NCBI GenBank assembly: GCA_041653595.1
Contig: JBAZFB010000001.1
Span: 1-64,000 of the forward strand
Direction of reading: 5' to 3'
Length of the DNA: 64,000 nucleotides
Origin: Candidatus Omnitrophota bacterium
Lineage (GTDB): Bacteria; Omnitrophota; Gorgyraeia; Pluralincolimonadales; Pluralincolimonadaceae
Each line of letters opens with the position of its first letter. The first letter of the stretch is position 1. Below, one piece after another: positions 7,634 through 15,945 of this stretch. The notes beneath the pieces were generated by a model. It made no database searches. It was given only the letters and a program-made list of their open reading frames with translations, and was not told the DNA's origin. The translations under genes were made by a program, and so were the position numbers.

Positions 7634-8908
7634 TCACACCGCCTTTCTGGATATAACCGGCAAAGTAAACCTGACTTGAGTGCCTTTATTTAGCCCCTCT
7701 GATACTACGGAAAACTTCCCGCCATGCAGCTCAACCAGCTTCTTGGAGAGCGGCAAACCGAGACCGGTTCCCTCAGTTACCCGGGAATATGGAGTATCGA
7801 CACGGAAAAACCCTTCAAATATTTTCCCCATGTTTTCAGATGCGATCCCGGCCCCCGTATCCCATACCACTATTTCTATCTCGGAATCAACCTTTCTCGT
7901 AGAGGCCCGCATTCCTATTTTACCACCCTCGGGAGTAAATTTTACCGCGTTTGAAAGCAGGTTGTAAAGTATCTCTTTTACCCTGAGCTCATCCGCCTCA
8001 ATATTCGGCAGATCTTCGGTTATTTCAAGCAACATTTGAAGCTTCTTTTTACTGACCATATCCGCTACCAGCAGTGAAATGTCATTTAACAGGCTTTTCA
8101 TGGGTAAGCTGGATAATGCCAGCTTCATCTTCCCCGCTTCAACTTTTGACATATCAAGTATCTGATTTATCAGTAAGAGGAGATGTTTTCCGCTGGTTAG
8201 AACATATTCAACGTATTTTTTCTGCTTCTCATTAAGCGGCCCGAAAGTCTCGTCGTATAATATCTCGGAGAAACCGTTAATGGAGTTAAGCGGGGTCCTG
8301 AGCTCATGCGACATATTGGCCAGGAACTCGGATTTTGCCCGGGTGGTACGTTTTAACTCGGCGGCCAACTCCTGTAACTCTTCATGGGCTTTTTCCAGGC
8401 CTTTTTCTATCTCCCTGCGCCCGGTAATATCCTCGATAGCCAGGAGGATGATCCGCTCCTTGCCAAGCGCTCTTTCAATTTGCCGGGCATTCAAAAGCAT
8501 TATGCGCCTGCCGATGGTAGTAAAATCGTGTTCAACCTCATAGTTATCGAAGGTTGCCTTTTGGGGAAGGATGGTTTCCAGCAGTTCCCGCAGCTTGGGG
8601 ATATTCCACTGTTTATTGCCCAGGTCATAAATAAGTTGTCCCACGGTCTCTTCGGGTTTTACCTTAAAGACATCATAGAAGGAGCGGCTGACGGAGACCA
8701 CCCTTAGATCTTGATCCAAAGCGATTAGGGATTCACGCACGGTGTTGATGATGCTCTCGGCATAGTTGCGGGCATCTTGGGCTAATCGCTCTGTTTTCTT
8801 ACGCTGTTCAATTTCTTGGTGAAGCTTCTTAACATTCCTTCTTTCTGCGACGGTACGGATTCCTGCCTGATTCTTACATAATTTTTTGTTTTTCTTTATA
8901 TCTTTCAT
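7634..8908 (-). CDS. PAS-domain sensor histidine kinase (cytoplasmic)
   Basis: A 424-residue kinase with no membrane segment. An N-terminal coiled coil precedes a PAS domain (about 50-165), then a second helix, the HisKA H-box (MSHELRTPL, about residue 205) and a complete HATPase with N-box (LYNLLSNAVKFTP), G1 (DTGAGI) and G2 (GTGLGLPLSKKL). The ATG at 8908 is chosen because GAGGCG precedes it and it avoids overlap with the glycosyltransferase gene; an in-frame ATG at 8950 would overlap by 29 bases. It should phosphorylate one or both receivers encoded downstream. The signal is unknown but must be cytoplasmic. Confidence 0.9.
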   Translation of the reverse strand: MKDIKKNKKLCKNQAGIRTVAERRNVKKLHQEIEQRKKTERLAQDARNYAESIINTVRESLIALDQDLRVVSVSRSFYDVFKVKPEETVGQLIYDLGNKQWNIPKLRELLETILPQKATFDNYEVEHDFTTIGRRIMLLNARQIERALGKERIILLAIEDITGRREIEKGLEKAHEELQELAAELKRTTRAKSEFLANMSHELRTPLNSINGFSEILYDETFGPLNEKQKKYVEYVLTSGKHLLLLINQILDMSKVEAGKMKLALSSLPMKSLLNDISLLVADMVSKKKLQMLLEITEDLPNIEADELRVKEILYNLLSNAVKFTPEGGKIGMRASTRKVDSEIEIVVWDTGAGIASENMGKIFEGFFRVDTPYSRVTEGTGLGLPLSKKLVELHGGKFSVVSEGLNKGTQVRFTLPVISRKAV

Positions 8909-8921
8909 GGTTTCGCCTCTT

Positions 8922-10280
8922 TTAAAGTTTCCCTTCCTTGGTCGTGCCATTAGATCGGGGGTCTTCGCTCTTTTCCGTCGTATCTTTGATCTTTACGGGT
9001 TCTGTTTTCTGAAAATTTCCTTCGAACACTGATGTGGCAACGGACCTGATATAATTGCTGTAAATATCCCACTCCGCTTTCATGCGCCACTGGAAAAGAT
9101 ACCGCGAACTGTTTTTCTTGCCCAGGGAAACAGATTTTCTTGATCTGATTTTATCATAAATTTCCAACATGTGTTTTGCGGCAGACTTAATCGGGTATTT
9201 CTGTACCGTCATTCTTACGATCTGCTTCATGGCTAGCAACTCTTCAGGAGTCCGGGATAAAGACCAGGCAAGGGCATCAACAAAACTTTGCTGGTCCATC
9301 TCATTGAGCAACCGGCCGTTGTGGTAATCTTCTACGACTTCCCGCGCTCCCGGAGCATCCAATGCTACCACCGGAACCCCTGCCGCCATGGCTTCAATAA
9401 GAACGATCCCTTGCGTTTCGCTTAATGAAGCGAACGCGAAAACATCCATGGCAAAATAAGCATCAACCAGATGCTGATACTGCAAAACTCCGGTTAAATG
9501 TAACCTTTTTTCAAGGCCTGCCTTCACAAAGGCGTCCTTGATCATTTTTTCAGATGGCCCTTTGCCAACGATAAGGGCATGGACCCTTGGATCTTTTTTT
9601 AATAATTCGATCATACAATTTGTCAGAAATTCCAGATTCTTTTCCGGAGACAGCCGCCCGGCATGGCCGACTACTTTAGCATCTGGAGGGATGTTATTCC
9701 GCTGGCGAAAAGCTTTTCCATCGCCTTTTGAAAAACGTTCCGCGTCTACCCCTGTCGGGATAACCTCCATGGGGGTCTTAACACCTCTTTTAAGTAAGAT
9801 ATCCTGCACGCTTTCGCTGGGCACAATTACCTGGTCCACCAAATTGGAATATCCGGCGGCAAGCTTGACCATAAATCGCTTCACTCCCTCATTGTGAACC
9901 GGCCAATCATGCACGTACTGCTCAAACATACAGTGATAAGTAAATACAAGCGGTATGGCGTGCTGTCGACTGAGCCGTAATGCAAAATCTCCCATGAAAA
10001 ACGGGCCGTGGCTATGCACAATATCCGGCACGAATTCTTTCATGTATCGCTTTAAGAGCCTAGAGATCGGAAAATTAATGGAAAAAATAGTCCCCCTAAA
10101 TTTTTGGATGGCCGGAATCCGGATAACGCCCGGTTCCTCTGTCGGCGCCCCCCCAAAGGCAGGAGTAACGATCAAAACCTCATGCCCTAAACTTCTAAAT
10201 GCCTCGCTAAAAGAATAAACCGATTGCTCTAACCCTCCCACCATCGGAAAATAGGTATTCGTCATCATGAGAATATTCAT
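8922..10280 (-). CDS. GT4 glycosyltransferase, diacylglycerol glucosyltransferase-like
   Basis: A 452-residue GT-B enzyme. The N-terminal Rossmann half has the glycine loop (FPMVGGLEQSV) and HSHGPF; the C-terminal half has GHAGRLSPEKN and the E-x7-E motif (SETQGIVLIEAMAAG). The overall pattern resembles 1,2-diacylglycerol 3-glucosyltransferases and PimB-type mannosyltransferases, which glycosylate membrane lipids. A basic, Ser/Lys-rich tail of about 80 residues follows and is not part of the usual fold. It lies directly behind the carrier-acyltransferase gene (1-base overlap), which supports a glycolipid role, but the acceptor is inferred only. Confidence 0.88.
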   Translation of the reverse strand: MNILMMTNTYFPMVGGLEQSVYSFSEAFRSLGHEVLIVTPAFGGAPTEEPGVIRIPAIQKFRGTIFSINFPISRLLKRYMKEFVPDIVHSHGPFFMGDFALRLSRQHAIPLVFTYHCMFEQYVHDWPVHNEGVKRFMVKLAAGYSNLVDQVIVPSESVQDILLKRGVKTPMEVIPTGVDAERFSKGDGKAFRQRNNIPPDAKVVGHAGRLSPEKNLEFLTNCMIELLKKDPRVHALIVGKGPSEKMIKDAFVKAGLEKRLHLTGVLQYQHLVDAYFAMDVFAFASLSETQGIVLIEAMAAGVPVVALDAPGAREVVEDYHNGRLLNEMDQQSFVDALAWSLSRTPEELLAMKQIVRMTVQKYPIKSAAKHMLEIYDKIRSRKSVSLGKKNSSRYLFQWRMKAEWDIYSNYIRSVATSVFEGNFQKTEPVKIKDTTEKSEDPRSNGTTKEGKL

Positions 10281-11737
10281 TATTTATCCTTTAGTTCTAT
10301 GAGCGCTTTCCTGGCCGCCACGCATATCGCGTCGTAATGATCTTGCGCGCCCATGGACAGCCCTTCTTTTTCCAGATCTTCGGGGAGGAGCGGCTTGCCG
10401 AATCTCACCCTGATCGGGTGGCGTTTGGGATACTTTGCCGTGCTGGGCCATGCCTCATAAGCTCCTTCTATAGCCACAGGCACAAGCTTTGCTCCCGTCT
10501 CCTTAGCCAGGATACCGAACCCTTTTTTAAATTTCCCGACTTTGCCGGTAGTACTGCGCAACCCTTCCGGGAAATAACACAAACCTTTACCGCGTTGTAA
10601 TACTAAATAAGCGCTGCGCAGCGCCTCCAGAAAATGCGTTGAATAATCAAATGGAATAAGTCTTTCCATTTTTACGATATCCCTTAAAAAACGGGATTTT
10701 ACAAACGGCCTAAAATAATACGGTATGAATAAGAAGTAAAACATTTGCAGCACCGGCCTGCGCGGCAGGCAAGCGTTAATGGCAGGCCCGTCAAGATCGC
10801 TCGTGTGGTTTGGATACAGGATATAAGCCCCTTCTTTCGGCACGTTCTGTTCTCCTTCTGACTTAATACTGAAAAACAATCTGAAGATCAAACAATCTAT
10901 GGCTGTTATGCTGAATCTAAGCAGCCAGGCGAAAAAACCGGTGCTGAATTCGAGCGCTCCCAGATGCTCTTCTTTCGGAAGGACTTGTAAATGTTTTTTC
11001 CAGTAGTCCGGACTTAAAGGTAAACTTTTATCCTCCTCCGGGCGGATGCCTTTTGCTCCTTTTAACGCATCCTTTATCCCCAGAATGAGGTCTTTTACAA
11101 TAAAGGCCCGCGAGATCGCCTCATCTTTTATATCGGCGCTAAAAGCCAGCTCAAGGCGCGAAGCAAGCTCTATCCTGCCTAATGAATCTACGCCAAGGTC
11201 CAGCTCCAAAGAATCCTCAAGTATTATCGGTCTTTTAATACCGCTTTGCTCCTTTAGGCATTTTAATATTTTTATGCCGGTCCCGGATCCTATCAACAGT
11301 TGGTCCGCGGCCGTTAGCTCCCCCGTTACCGGAAGAGCGCCTTCTATTCCTGCCCTCACCCTAGGCTCATATATTTCCTTGATCGCATTTCTATCTAACT
11401 TACCAAGCAGGTCATACGGTAGATCATCAAGCGTAATAGTAAAACCTTTAAGCCTTTTATAAATAGGGAGCGATGGCAAGACATTATCAAATCTCTCCTT
11501 AATGGCTAAATGCAGGTTCACTGAGGCGAATTTCCTGAAATTATCAAGATCCGGCCGGATGATAGCCCAAAGAATTTTGGATCCCTTTACATCATCCATT
11601 CCGGAGACTGTAAAGACGCACATCTCTGTAATAGGGGCGGCCTTTTTATAGAACTCCTCGATCTCTTCCGGGTAAATTTTCTTCCCCGACTTCAATATGA
11701 TAAACTCTTTAAATCTGGCCACAAGGTCTTTTATCAT
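10280..11737 (-). CDS. Acyl-carrier / lysophospholipid acyltransferase protein with only the C-terminal lid of an adenylating enzyme
   Basis: A 485-residue protein with three parts. Residues 1-125 match the small C-terminal lid of AMP-forming acyl-CoA/ACP synthetases (SGKKIYPEEIEEFY, LGKLDR with the catalytic-type Lys). Residues about 150-225 are an acyl carrier domain with phosphopantetheine site DLGVDSLGRIEL. Residues about 285-480 are a PlsC domain with NHTSDLD (H-x4-D) and FPEGLRS. It aligns along its length with the C-terminal half of the 911-residue protein at 19326, but the large adenylation core is absent and the upstream gene ends cleanly (4-base overlap). It probably receives acyl groups from another activating enzyme, perhaps that paralogue. 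Confidence 0.88.
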   Translation of the reverse strand: MIKDLVARFKEFIILKSGKKIYPEEIEEFYKKAAPITEMCVFTVSGMDDVKGSKILWAIIRPDLDNFRKFASVNLHLAIKERFDNVLPSLPIYKRLKGFTITLDDLPYDLLGKLDRNAIKEIYEPRVRAGIEGALPVTGELTAADQLLIGSGTGIKILKCLKEQSGIKRPIILEDSLELDLGVDSLGRIELASRLELAFSADIKDEAISRAFIVKDLILGIKDALKGAKGIRPEEDKSLPLSPDYWKKHLQVLPKEEHLGALEFSTGFFAWLLRFSITAIDCLIFRLFFSIKSEGEQNVPKEGAYILYPNHTSDLDGPAINACLPRRPVLQMFYFLFIPYYFRPFVKSRFLRDIVKMERLIPFDYSTHFLEALRSAYLVLQRGKGLCYFPEGLRSTTGKVGKFKKGFGILAKETGAKLVPVAIEGAYEAWPSTAKYPKRHPIRVRFGKPLLPEDLEKEGLSMGAQDHYDAICVAARKALIELKDK

Positions 11738-14397
11738 TTACCCGCCTCATATTTCAATTCAATAGAATTTGTTGCGGGTGTAATTATTACGCTCTTAAAA
11801 CCGGGTAATCGGATATCGATCGGCGGTTCTTTCGCAAGCCATTGTCCGCGCCATTCGACAAGGATATTTTCCCCTCGTAGTTTTATGGAAATTTGAATAT
11901 CCCCAAAACTTGTCGGCGCGGGGCCAAACGCGATCGTCTGGTTTTTCTCCAGCCAGGCTCGCGGGATCCCCGAACATAAAATTAATCGGTTGCCTTCTTC
12001 GCGCACAAAACAATTCCTTATCATTAAAACCCATTCCGCCGCGGCCCAGACATGCTGCCCGTCTCCCATACATCCCCCGCCTGTACGCGGATGTACCGAC
12101 TCAGGCCATTGTCCTGTTGGCGAAGCCAATTTAGCCACTGCTGTCATCAAACCAAAATACCTGGGATCACCTGCGCGCAAGAGCGCCTGTGATAAATGTA
12201 ACGTAAGGTAAGGATTGATCCCTGAATGGGTCATGTCATGAAAAAAACCGCCGTGGACTAAACAATTTTTCATTAAATAATCGGCTGTATCTAAGACCCT
12301 TGGATCGTTATGCTCAAAAACTCGAAGCGGATAGCTGGCGACCAAAGAGCCGATCGCTCCCGAATCTAAACGGCGATAAGGAGAGGCCGGTATCGCGGGT
12401 CTTTTTAAACGAACTTCTACTTTCTTTAAACTTTGATCTATGCTCTCCAATAATGCCTGCGATTCCGTTTCAAAATGAGCGGCCTCATCATTATCCTTAT
12501 AAGCAGCGCACAAAAAGGCCGCTGCTTTCAATCCCGCAACCGCCCAAAAGTCATCCCAGTAATAAAAATCATTCGGCCCCAAATGCTCAGCGCTAAATCC
12601 GGACGGCAATAAACCTGCGTGAGGGTATGGCCCATTGGCGGGCAGTCGTTTTTTATAGATCCACTTGCCCGCTTTATAGATCGATTTTCCCCATTCTTTA
12701 GGCGGGAGATTTCCTGTCATCTCACAATACCGACGCATTATCCACAATGCCTCGCCGTTAGAATCCCATTCTCCTTCCTGAGAGAGGAAATAACCTTGGG
12801 CTGTCTGACGGGAGCGGAAACAATCCAATGAGCGCCGGACACGTTCCTTTAACCCGACGCATAGCAAACCATGTAATATAAAAGCGGCATCGCGAAACCA
12901 AAACCGCCGGTAAATATAAGGCCCGGGATAAACTTCCTTGGGAGAATGCAAAATCATGGTGCGGATGGCAGCATCGTAAAGGAACTGAAAATCTTTATCG
13001 GGGATCTGCAATGAACACGCGCCCTGGAGGCTTTTCTTCCACGCAAGCTTCGCAGTTTCCCGGCGGCTGGAATAGGAATCTTTTTCAATTTTATTCTTAG
13101 TTAAAGGCACAGAAACGGTAATTTCTTGCGGTTCTCCCGCTTTCAATATAAAAATGGCCGCAGAGGTGGCCATGCCGACTTTACATGAAATTTCTTTTTC
13201 ATCTTCCTTGGCTGACAAGCAGCTATAAACATCTCCTCGCTGATAATCTGAAAATACGCATCGATCCGGAGGTTTATCAAAATATACGAAGTTTTCTCGA
13301 TTTACTTGCCAGCCTGACGAGCCTTCGAGGAGAGTAATATTATTTATAAAACTCACGCCTTCAGGGTTATAAGGCCTGAGAGAAACTACTAACTGCGCAT
13401 TAACAGAAGCAGAACCTCTGATATTAACCTGGCAGATCGGCACTTCGGCTGAACCGGTAACTTGCGCATTTAATTGAAGCTTTAATTGCTCGAGACTGAA
13501 TTCTGTAATCACGCAAAGATTGTCATCGAAACACAGTTTTTGCGATACATTTGGATTGCGCGACGGGATCAACGGGTCCCCCTCTTTTGGAATGATCCAA
13601 ACATCAATAGACCAACCGTCATAACGGGGAGTAACAAGGCCGCAAGGATCTACAATAGGAAATTCGGTGCTGTCAGGAACGCCCAAAGCGGTCCAATTTC
13701 TATGTGTAAGATTAATTTGAGTTAATGAAAATGACCGCGGGATAAAGGCCTCGCACTCCGGATCATATTGGCATTCCACCCAATAAGGCCAGATCCAATC
13801 AAGGTTATGCTGAATGGCTATGCTATTGATCAGGCCCCGGGCATGCAAGACCACGCCTGAACGCAATAGTTCAGTCGGAATCGCCACCTCTGAGGGTTGC
13901 GTGAAATTCTGTAATTGAGAAATAAATTTAATCGGGTCTAAAAACCCCCGCCGGCGCGCGACGGTCCTGACTATGAATTTTAACGGTGACCATTTCCATT
14001 GCGCAAAACTAAACTTTTCCTTCGATAAAGTCCTGAAAACCCACCATTTAAAACAAACAAAGGTAAATATACCTGTTAATATCGTGGCAATGATCAAAGC
14101 TAAAAAAACAGCCCCGGGCCGCACATTGAGAATGGTTTGATTTGTAAAAACATTAATTCCCAAAGCTAAAAAATTAATCAGCGTATACCGGCCAACCTCA
14201 GCGTACGATTGTTGGTTGTGTTTAAACGTCCAAAATTTATTAAGCAAATACCCGACAATGCCCGCGCACGTAAAGGAAATCCCTTTAGATATGCTAAAAG
14301 ACAAAAAATGAAATAAAATATAATAGACGCTAAAGTCTGTCGCATTGACGATAGTCCCTGCGATTAAAAACCGGATTATTTCTTTTTTAGTCTTCAT
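11734..14397 (-). CDS. GtrA-like membrane domain fused to a glucoamylase-type glycosidase domain
   Basis: An 887-residue fusion. Residues 1-125 contain four hydrophobic helices with the GtrA signature (IRFLIAGTIVNATDFSVYY, GYLLNKFWTFKH, KWWVFR), a family linked to flipping of polyprenyl-phosphate sugars. From about residue 170 on the protein is soluble: a beta-sandwich-like region, then an alpha-helical (six-hairpin type) segment with YRRFWFRDAAF, EGEWDSNGEALW and GPYPHAGLLP that resembles GH15/GH94-like catalytic domains. Acidic residues in FWFRD and EGEWDSNGE could be catalytic. Both parts are in one open frame with no internal break. It is the first gene of the cassette running to 4852. 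Confidence 0.82.
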   Translation of the reverse strand: MKTKKEIIRFLIAGTIVNATDFSVYYILFHFLSFSISKGISFTCAGIVGYLLNKFWTFKHNQQSYAEVGRYTLINFLALGINVFTNQTILNVRPGAVFLALIIATILTGIFTFVCFKWWVFRTLSKEKFSFAQWKWSPLKFIVRTVARRRGFLDPIKFISQLQNFTQPSEVAIPTELLRSGVVLHARGLINSIAIQHNLDWIWPYWVECQYDPECEAFIPRSFSLTQINLTHRNWTALGVPDSTEFPIVDPCGLVTPRYDGWSIDVWIIPKEGDPLIPSRNPNVSQKLCFDDNLCVITEFSLEQLKLQLNAQVTGSAEVPICQVNIRGSASVNAQLVVSLRPYNPEGVSFINNITLLEGSSGWQVNRENFVYFDKPPDRCVFSDYQRGDVYSCLSAKEDEKEISCKVGMATSAAIFILKAGEPQEITVSVPLTKNKIEKDSYSSRRETAKLAWKKSLQGACSLQIPDKDFQFLYDAAIRTMILHSPKEVYPGPYIYRRFWFRDAAFILHGLLCVGLKERVRRSLDCFRSRQTAQGYFLSQEGEWDSNGEALWIMRRYCEMTGNLPPKEWGKSIYKAGKWIYKKRLPANGPYPHAGLLPSGFSAEHLGPNDFYYWDDFWAVAGLKAAAFLCAAYKDNDEAAHFETESQALLESIDQSLKKVEVRLKRPAIPASPYRRLDSGAIGSLVASYPLRVFEHNDPRVLDTADYLMKNCLVHGGFFHDMTHSGINPYLTLHLSQALLRAGDPRYFGLMTAVAKLASPTGQWPESVHPRTGGGCMGDGQHVWAAAEWVLMIRNCFVREEGNRLILCSGIPRAWLEKNQTIAFGPAPTSFGDIQISIKLRGENILVEWRGQWLAKEPPIDIRLPGFKSVIITPATNSIELKYEAGK

Positions 14398-14442
14398 ATC
14401 AGTTTTAAAGGGAATTCCTCCTTATGGCCGTCATAATACCGC

Positions 14443-14478
14443 CGAACGCCCCCGCGAATCATTGCCGGGGGGCGTTCG
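14443..14478. terminator. Strong GC hairpin between PLD-N-like gene and GtrA fusion gene
   Basis: CGAACGCCCCC and GGGGGCGTTCG form an 11-bp perfect stem around a 14-base loop. It follows the small minus-strand gene ending at 14497. No T-run follows, so it may be a weak or factor-assisted terminator or an mRNA-stabilising structure. Confidence 0.5.
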
Positions 14479-14496
14479 TGAGAATCTAGTCCTCAG

Positions 14497-14667
14497 CTAT
14501 TTCTTTTTGCCGAGAAAAAAATACAGCACCATGCCGATAACGGGCAAAAAGAGTATCAGGATGATCCATAATGCCTTTTTGCCTGTCTCCATTGAACTTT
14601 TTACTGCATCAAGGATGGCAATAATATCTAGAACCAAAACAACTAGCCCTACTAGCATGCTTCCCAT
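14497..14667 (-). CDS. Small PLD-nuclease N-terminal-like membrane protein
   Basis: A 56-residue two-helix membrane protein. Helix one is MLVGLVVLVLDIIAILDAV; then comes the charged linker KSSMETGKKALW, helix two (IILILFLPVIGMVLYFFLG) and a KKK end. The linker-plus-helix pattern (KALWIILILFLPVIGMVLYFFLG) is the hallmark of the PLDc_N family, found before cardiolipin synthase domains or as stand-alone small proteins of unknown function. The ATG at 14667 follows AGGAGGACGC at good spacing. It lies between the patatin gene and the GtrA fusion gene on the same strand. Confidence 0.75.
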   Translation of the reverse strand: MGSMLVGLVVLVLDIIAILDAVKSSMETGKKALWIILILFLPVIGMVLYFFLGKKK

Positions 14668-14723
14668 GCGTCCTCCTTTTCCGTCTGCCGATAGGCAGAC
14701 TTTATTTCCTTAGGTATAGTAAG

Positions 14724-15938
14724 CTATTTTCCCTCCGCCACAAGCCCGGGCGGAGCCTTGTGCCACTTATACCCTTCTATCGCGTCATCATATCCGCGCT
14801 CAAAGAGCCTCTTCATTTCCTGCTTATCGAACATCTCCTGTTGATTAGGCTTAAAATCTTCCGGAATATACGCTAAATTGTAATCCCATCCTTTTTCCTT
14901 CGCGAATGAGTATAGATTGTACGTGTCCCCGCCCATTTTTGACGCTGTGGCGGTCTCGATCAGGCGCGAGGTTATCGCAGTCAGATTGTCTTCCACCTGT
15001 TTCGAGTGCGGCGACATATAACAACAATTCAGGATATATAACCGCGTTCTGAATCCCTTGGGATCGATCCCGGAAGATCGCGCCGCGGATCCCGCGCCTT
15101 CCAATAACGGATAAATATAAAAAACCCCTCCGATGACCCCGCCATCGGCATGCATCTCGTCATAGCGCCTGCCGCCGGCTTCGACTTGAAAATAGACCGG
15201 AGGAAGCATAGCCGGATACGAGCATGAGGCCAGGATTATTTTGCGGAATACCTTCACCGAATCCGGGCCTCCTTTGGATGCAAGCGCTCCCATATCCCAT
15301 ATAACAAACTCCTGAGCATCAAGATCCGAGGTCCCCACATATAGCCTGCGCCCCTTCGCATGCTCTTTGGCGATCTTCGCCATCAGATCCTCATTTACCA
15401 TATCATCTATCTTTTTAGAGAACAGGGATGAGCTGTTCACGGAATTTCCGAATAGGATGCTAAAGATGCCCTTTTGTTTCACCACGTCTTTGGTCGATAT
15501 CGAGGTAAACAGGTCCGCAAGCTGGTCTTCAGATTCTTTTCCTGAAAACACGGCAATGGCTAGGAGCGACCCGCTTGAGTAGCCTGTAACTATTTTAAAT
15601 ACCGGCCGGGAGCCTTCCTTTGACCACCCTCTCAATAACCCTATACCGTAGGCGCTGTTCGATACGCCGCCTCCGATAATGAGCGCGGGATAGGTCTTTA
15701 TACCGTCAACCATATAGTCCGATTTACCTTCTTCTTTAAACGAATCTGCCAGGCTTTTCCGCATAAAGAGAGAATCGGCCTTATACGTATAGTAGCGTAG
15801 ATCCGGCATACCGACAACGACGGCCTTCCCGACAAGATTTTCCGGTACGGCATGCCGCACATGGGCGCAACCTGATGATGCCAGGAAGCAGGATATTGTC
15901 ACCAGCGCATAAATAACCTTACGATATCGACTCTTCAT
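14724..15938 (-). CDS. Patatin-like phospholipase lipoprotein
   Basis: A 404-residue lipoprotein acyl hydrolase. The signal peptide ends in LASSGC, a lipobox placing Cys24 as the lipid-modified residue. The patatin fold shows the glycine-rich oxyanion stretch (GGGVSNSAYGIGLL), nucleophile elbow GYSSGS and the catalytic-dyad Asp in ADGGV. Patatins cleave acyl chains from membrane lipids; an envelope location suggests lipid turnover. It sits 7 bases downstream of the intact GH1 lipoprotein gene and probably shares its transcript. Confidence 0.88.
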   Translation of the reverse strand: MKSRYRKVIYALVTISCFLASSGCAHVRHAVPENLVGKAVVVGMPDLRYYTYKADSLFMRKSLADSFKEEGKSDYMVDGIKTYPALIIGGGVSNSAYGIGLLRGWSKEGSRPVFKIVTGYSSGSLLAIAVFSGKESEDQLADLFTSISTKDVVKQKGIFSILFGNSVNSSSLFSKKIDDMVNEDLMAKIAKEHAKGRRLYVGTSDLDAQEFVIWDMGALASKGGPDSVKVFRKIILASCSYPAMLPPVYFQVEAGGRRYDEMHADGGVIGGVFYIYPLLEGAGSAARSSGIDPKGFRTRLYILNCCYMSPHSKQVEDNLTAITSRLIETATASKMGGDTYNLYSFAKEKGWDYNLAYIPEDFKPNQQEMFDKQEMKRLFERGYDDAIEGYKWHKAPPGLVAEGK

Positions 15939-15945
15939 AATTCTC

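Noticed and set aside
14345..14713. Plus-strand open frame of 122 codons
   Set aside because: It lies opposite the small PLD-N-like gene and the 5' end of the GtrA fusion gene; it has no ribosome site and no recognisable protein pattern.
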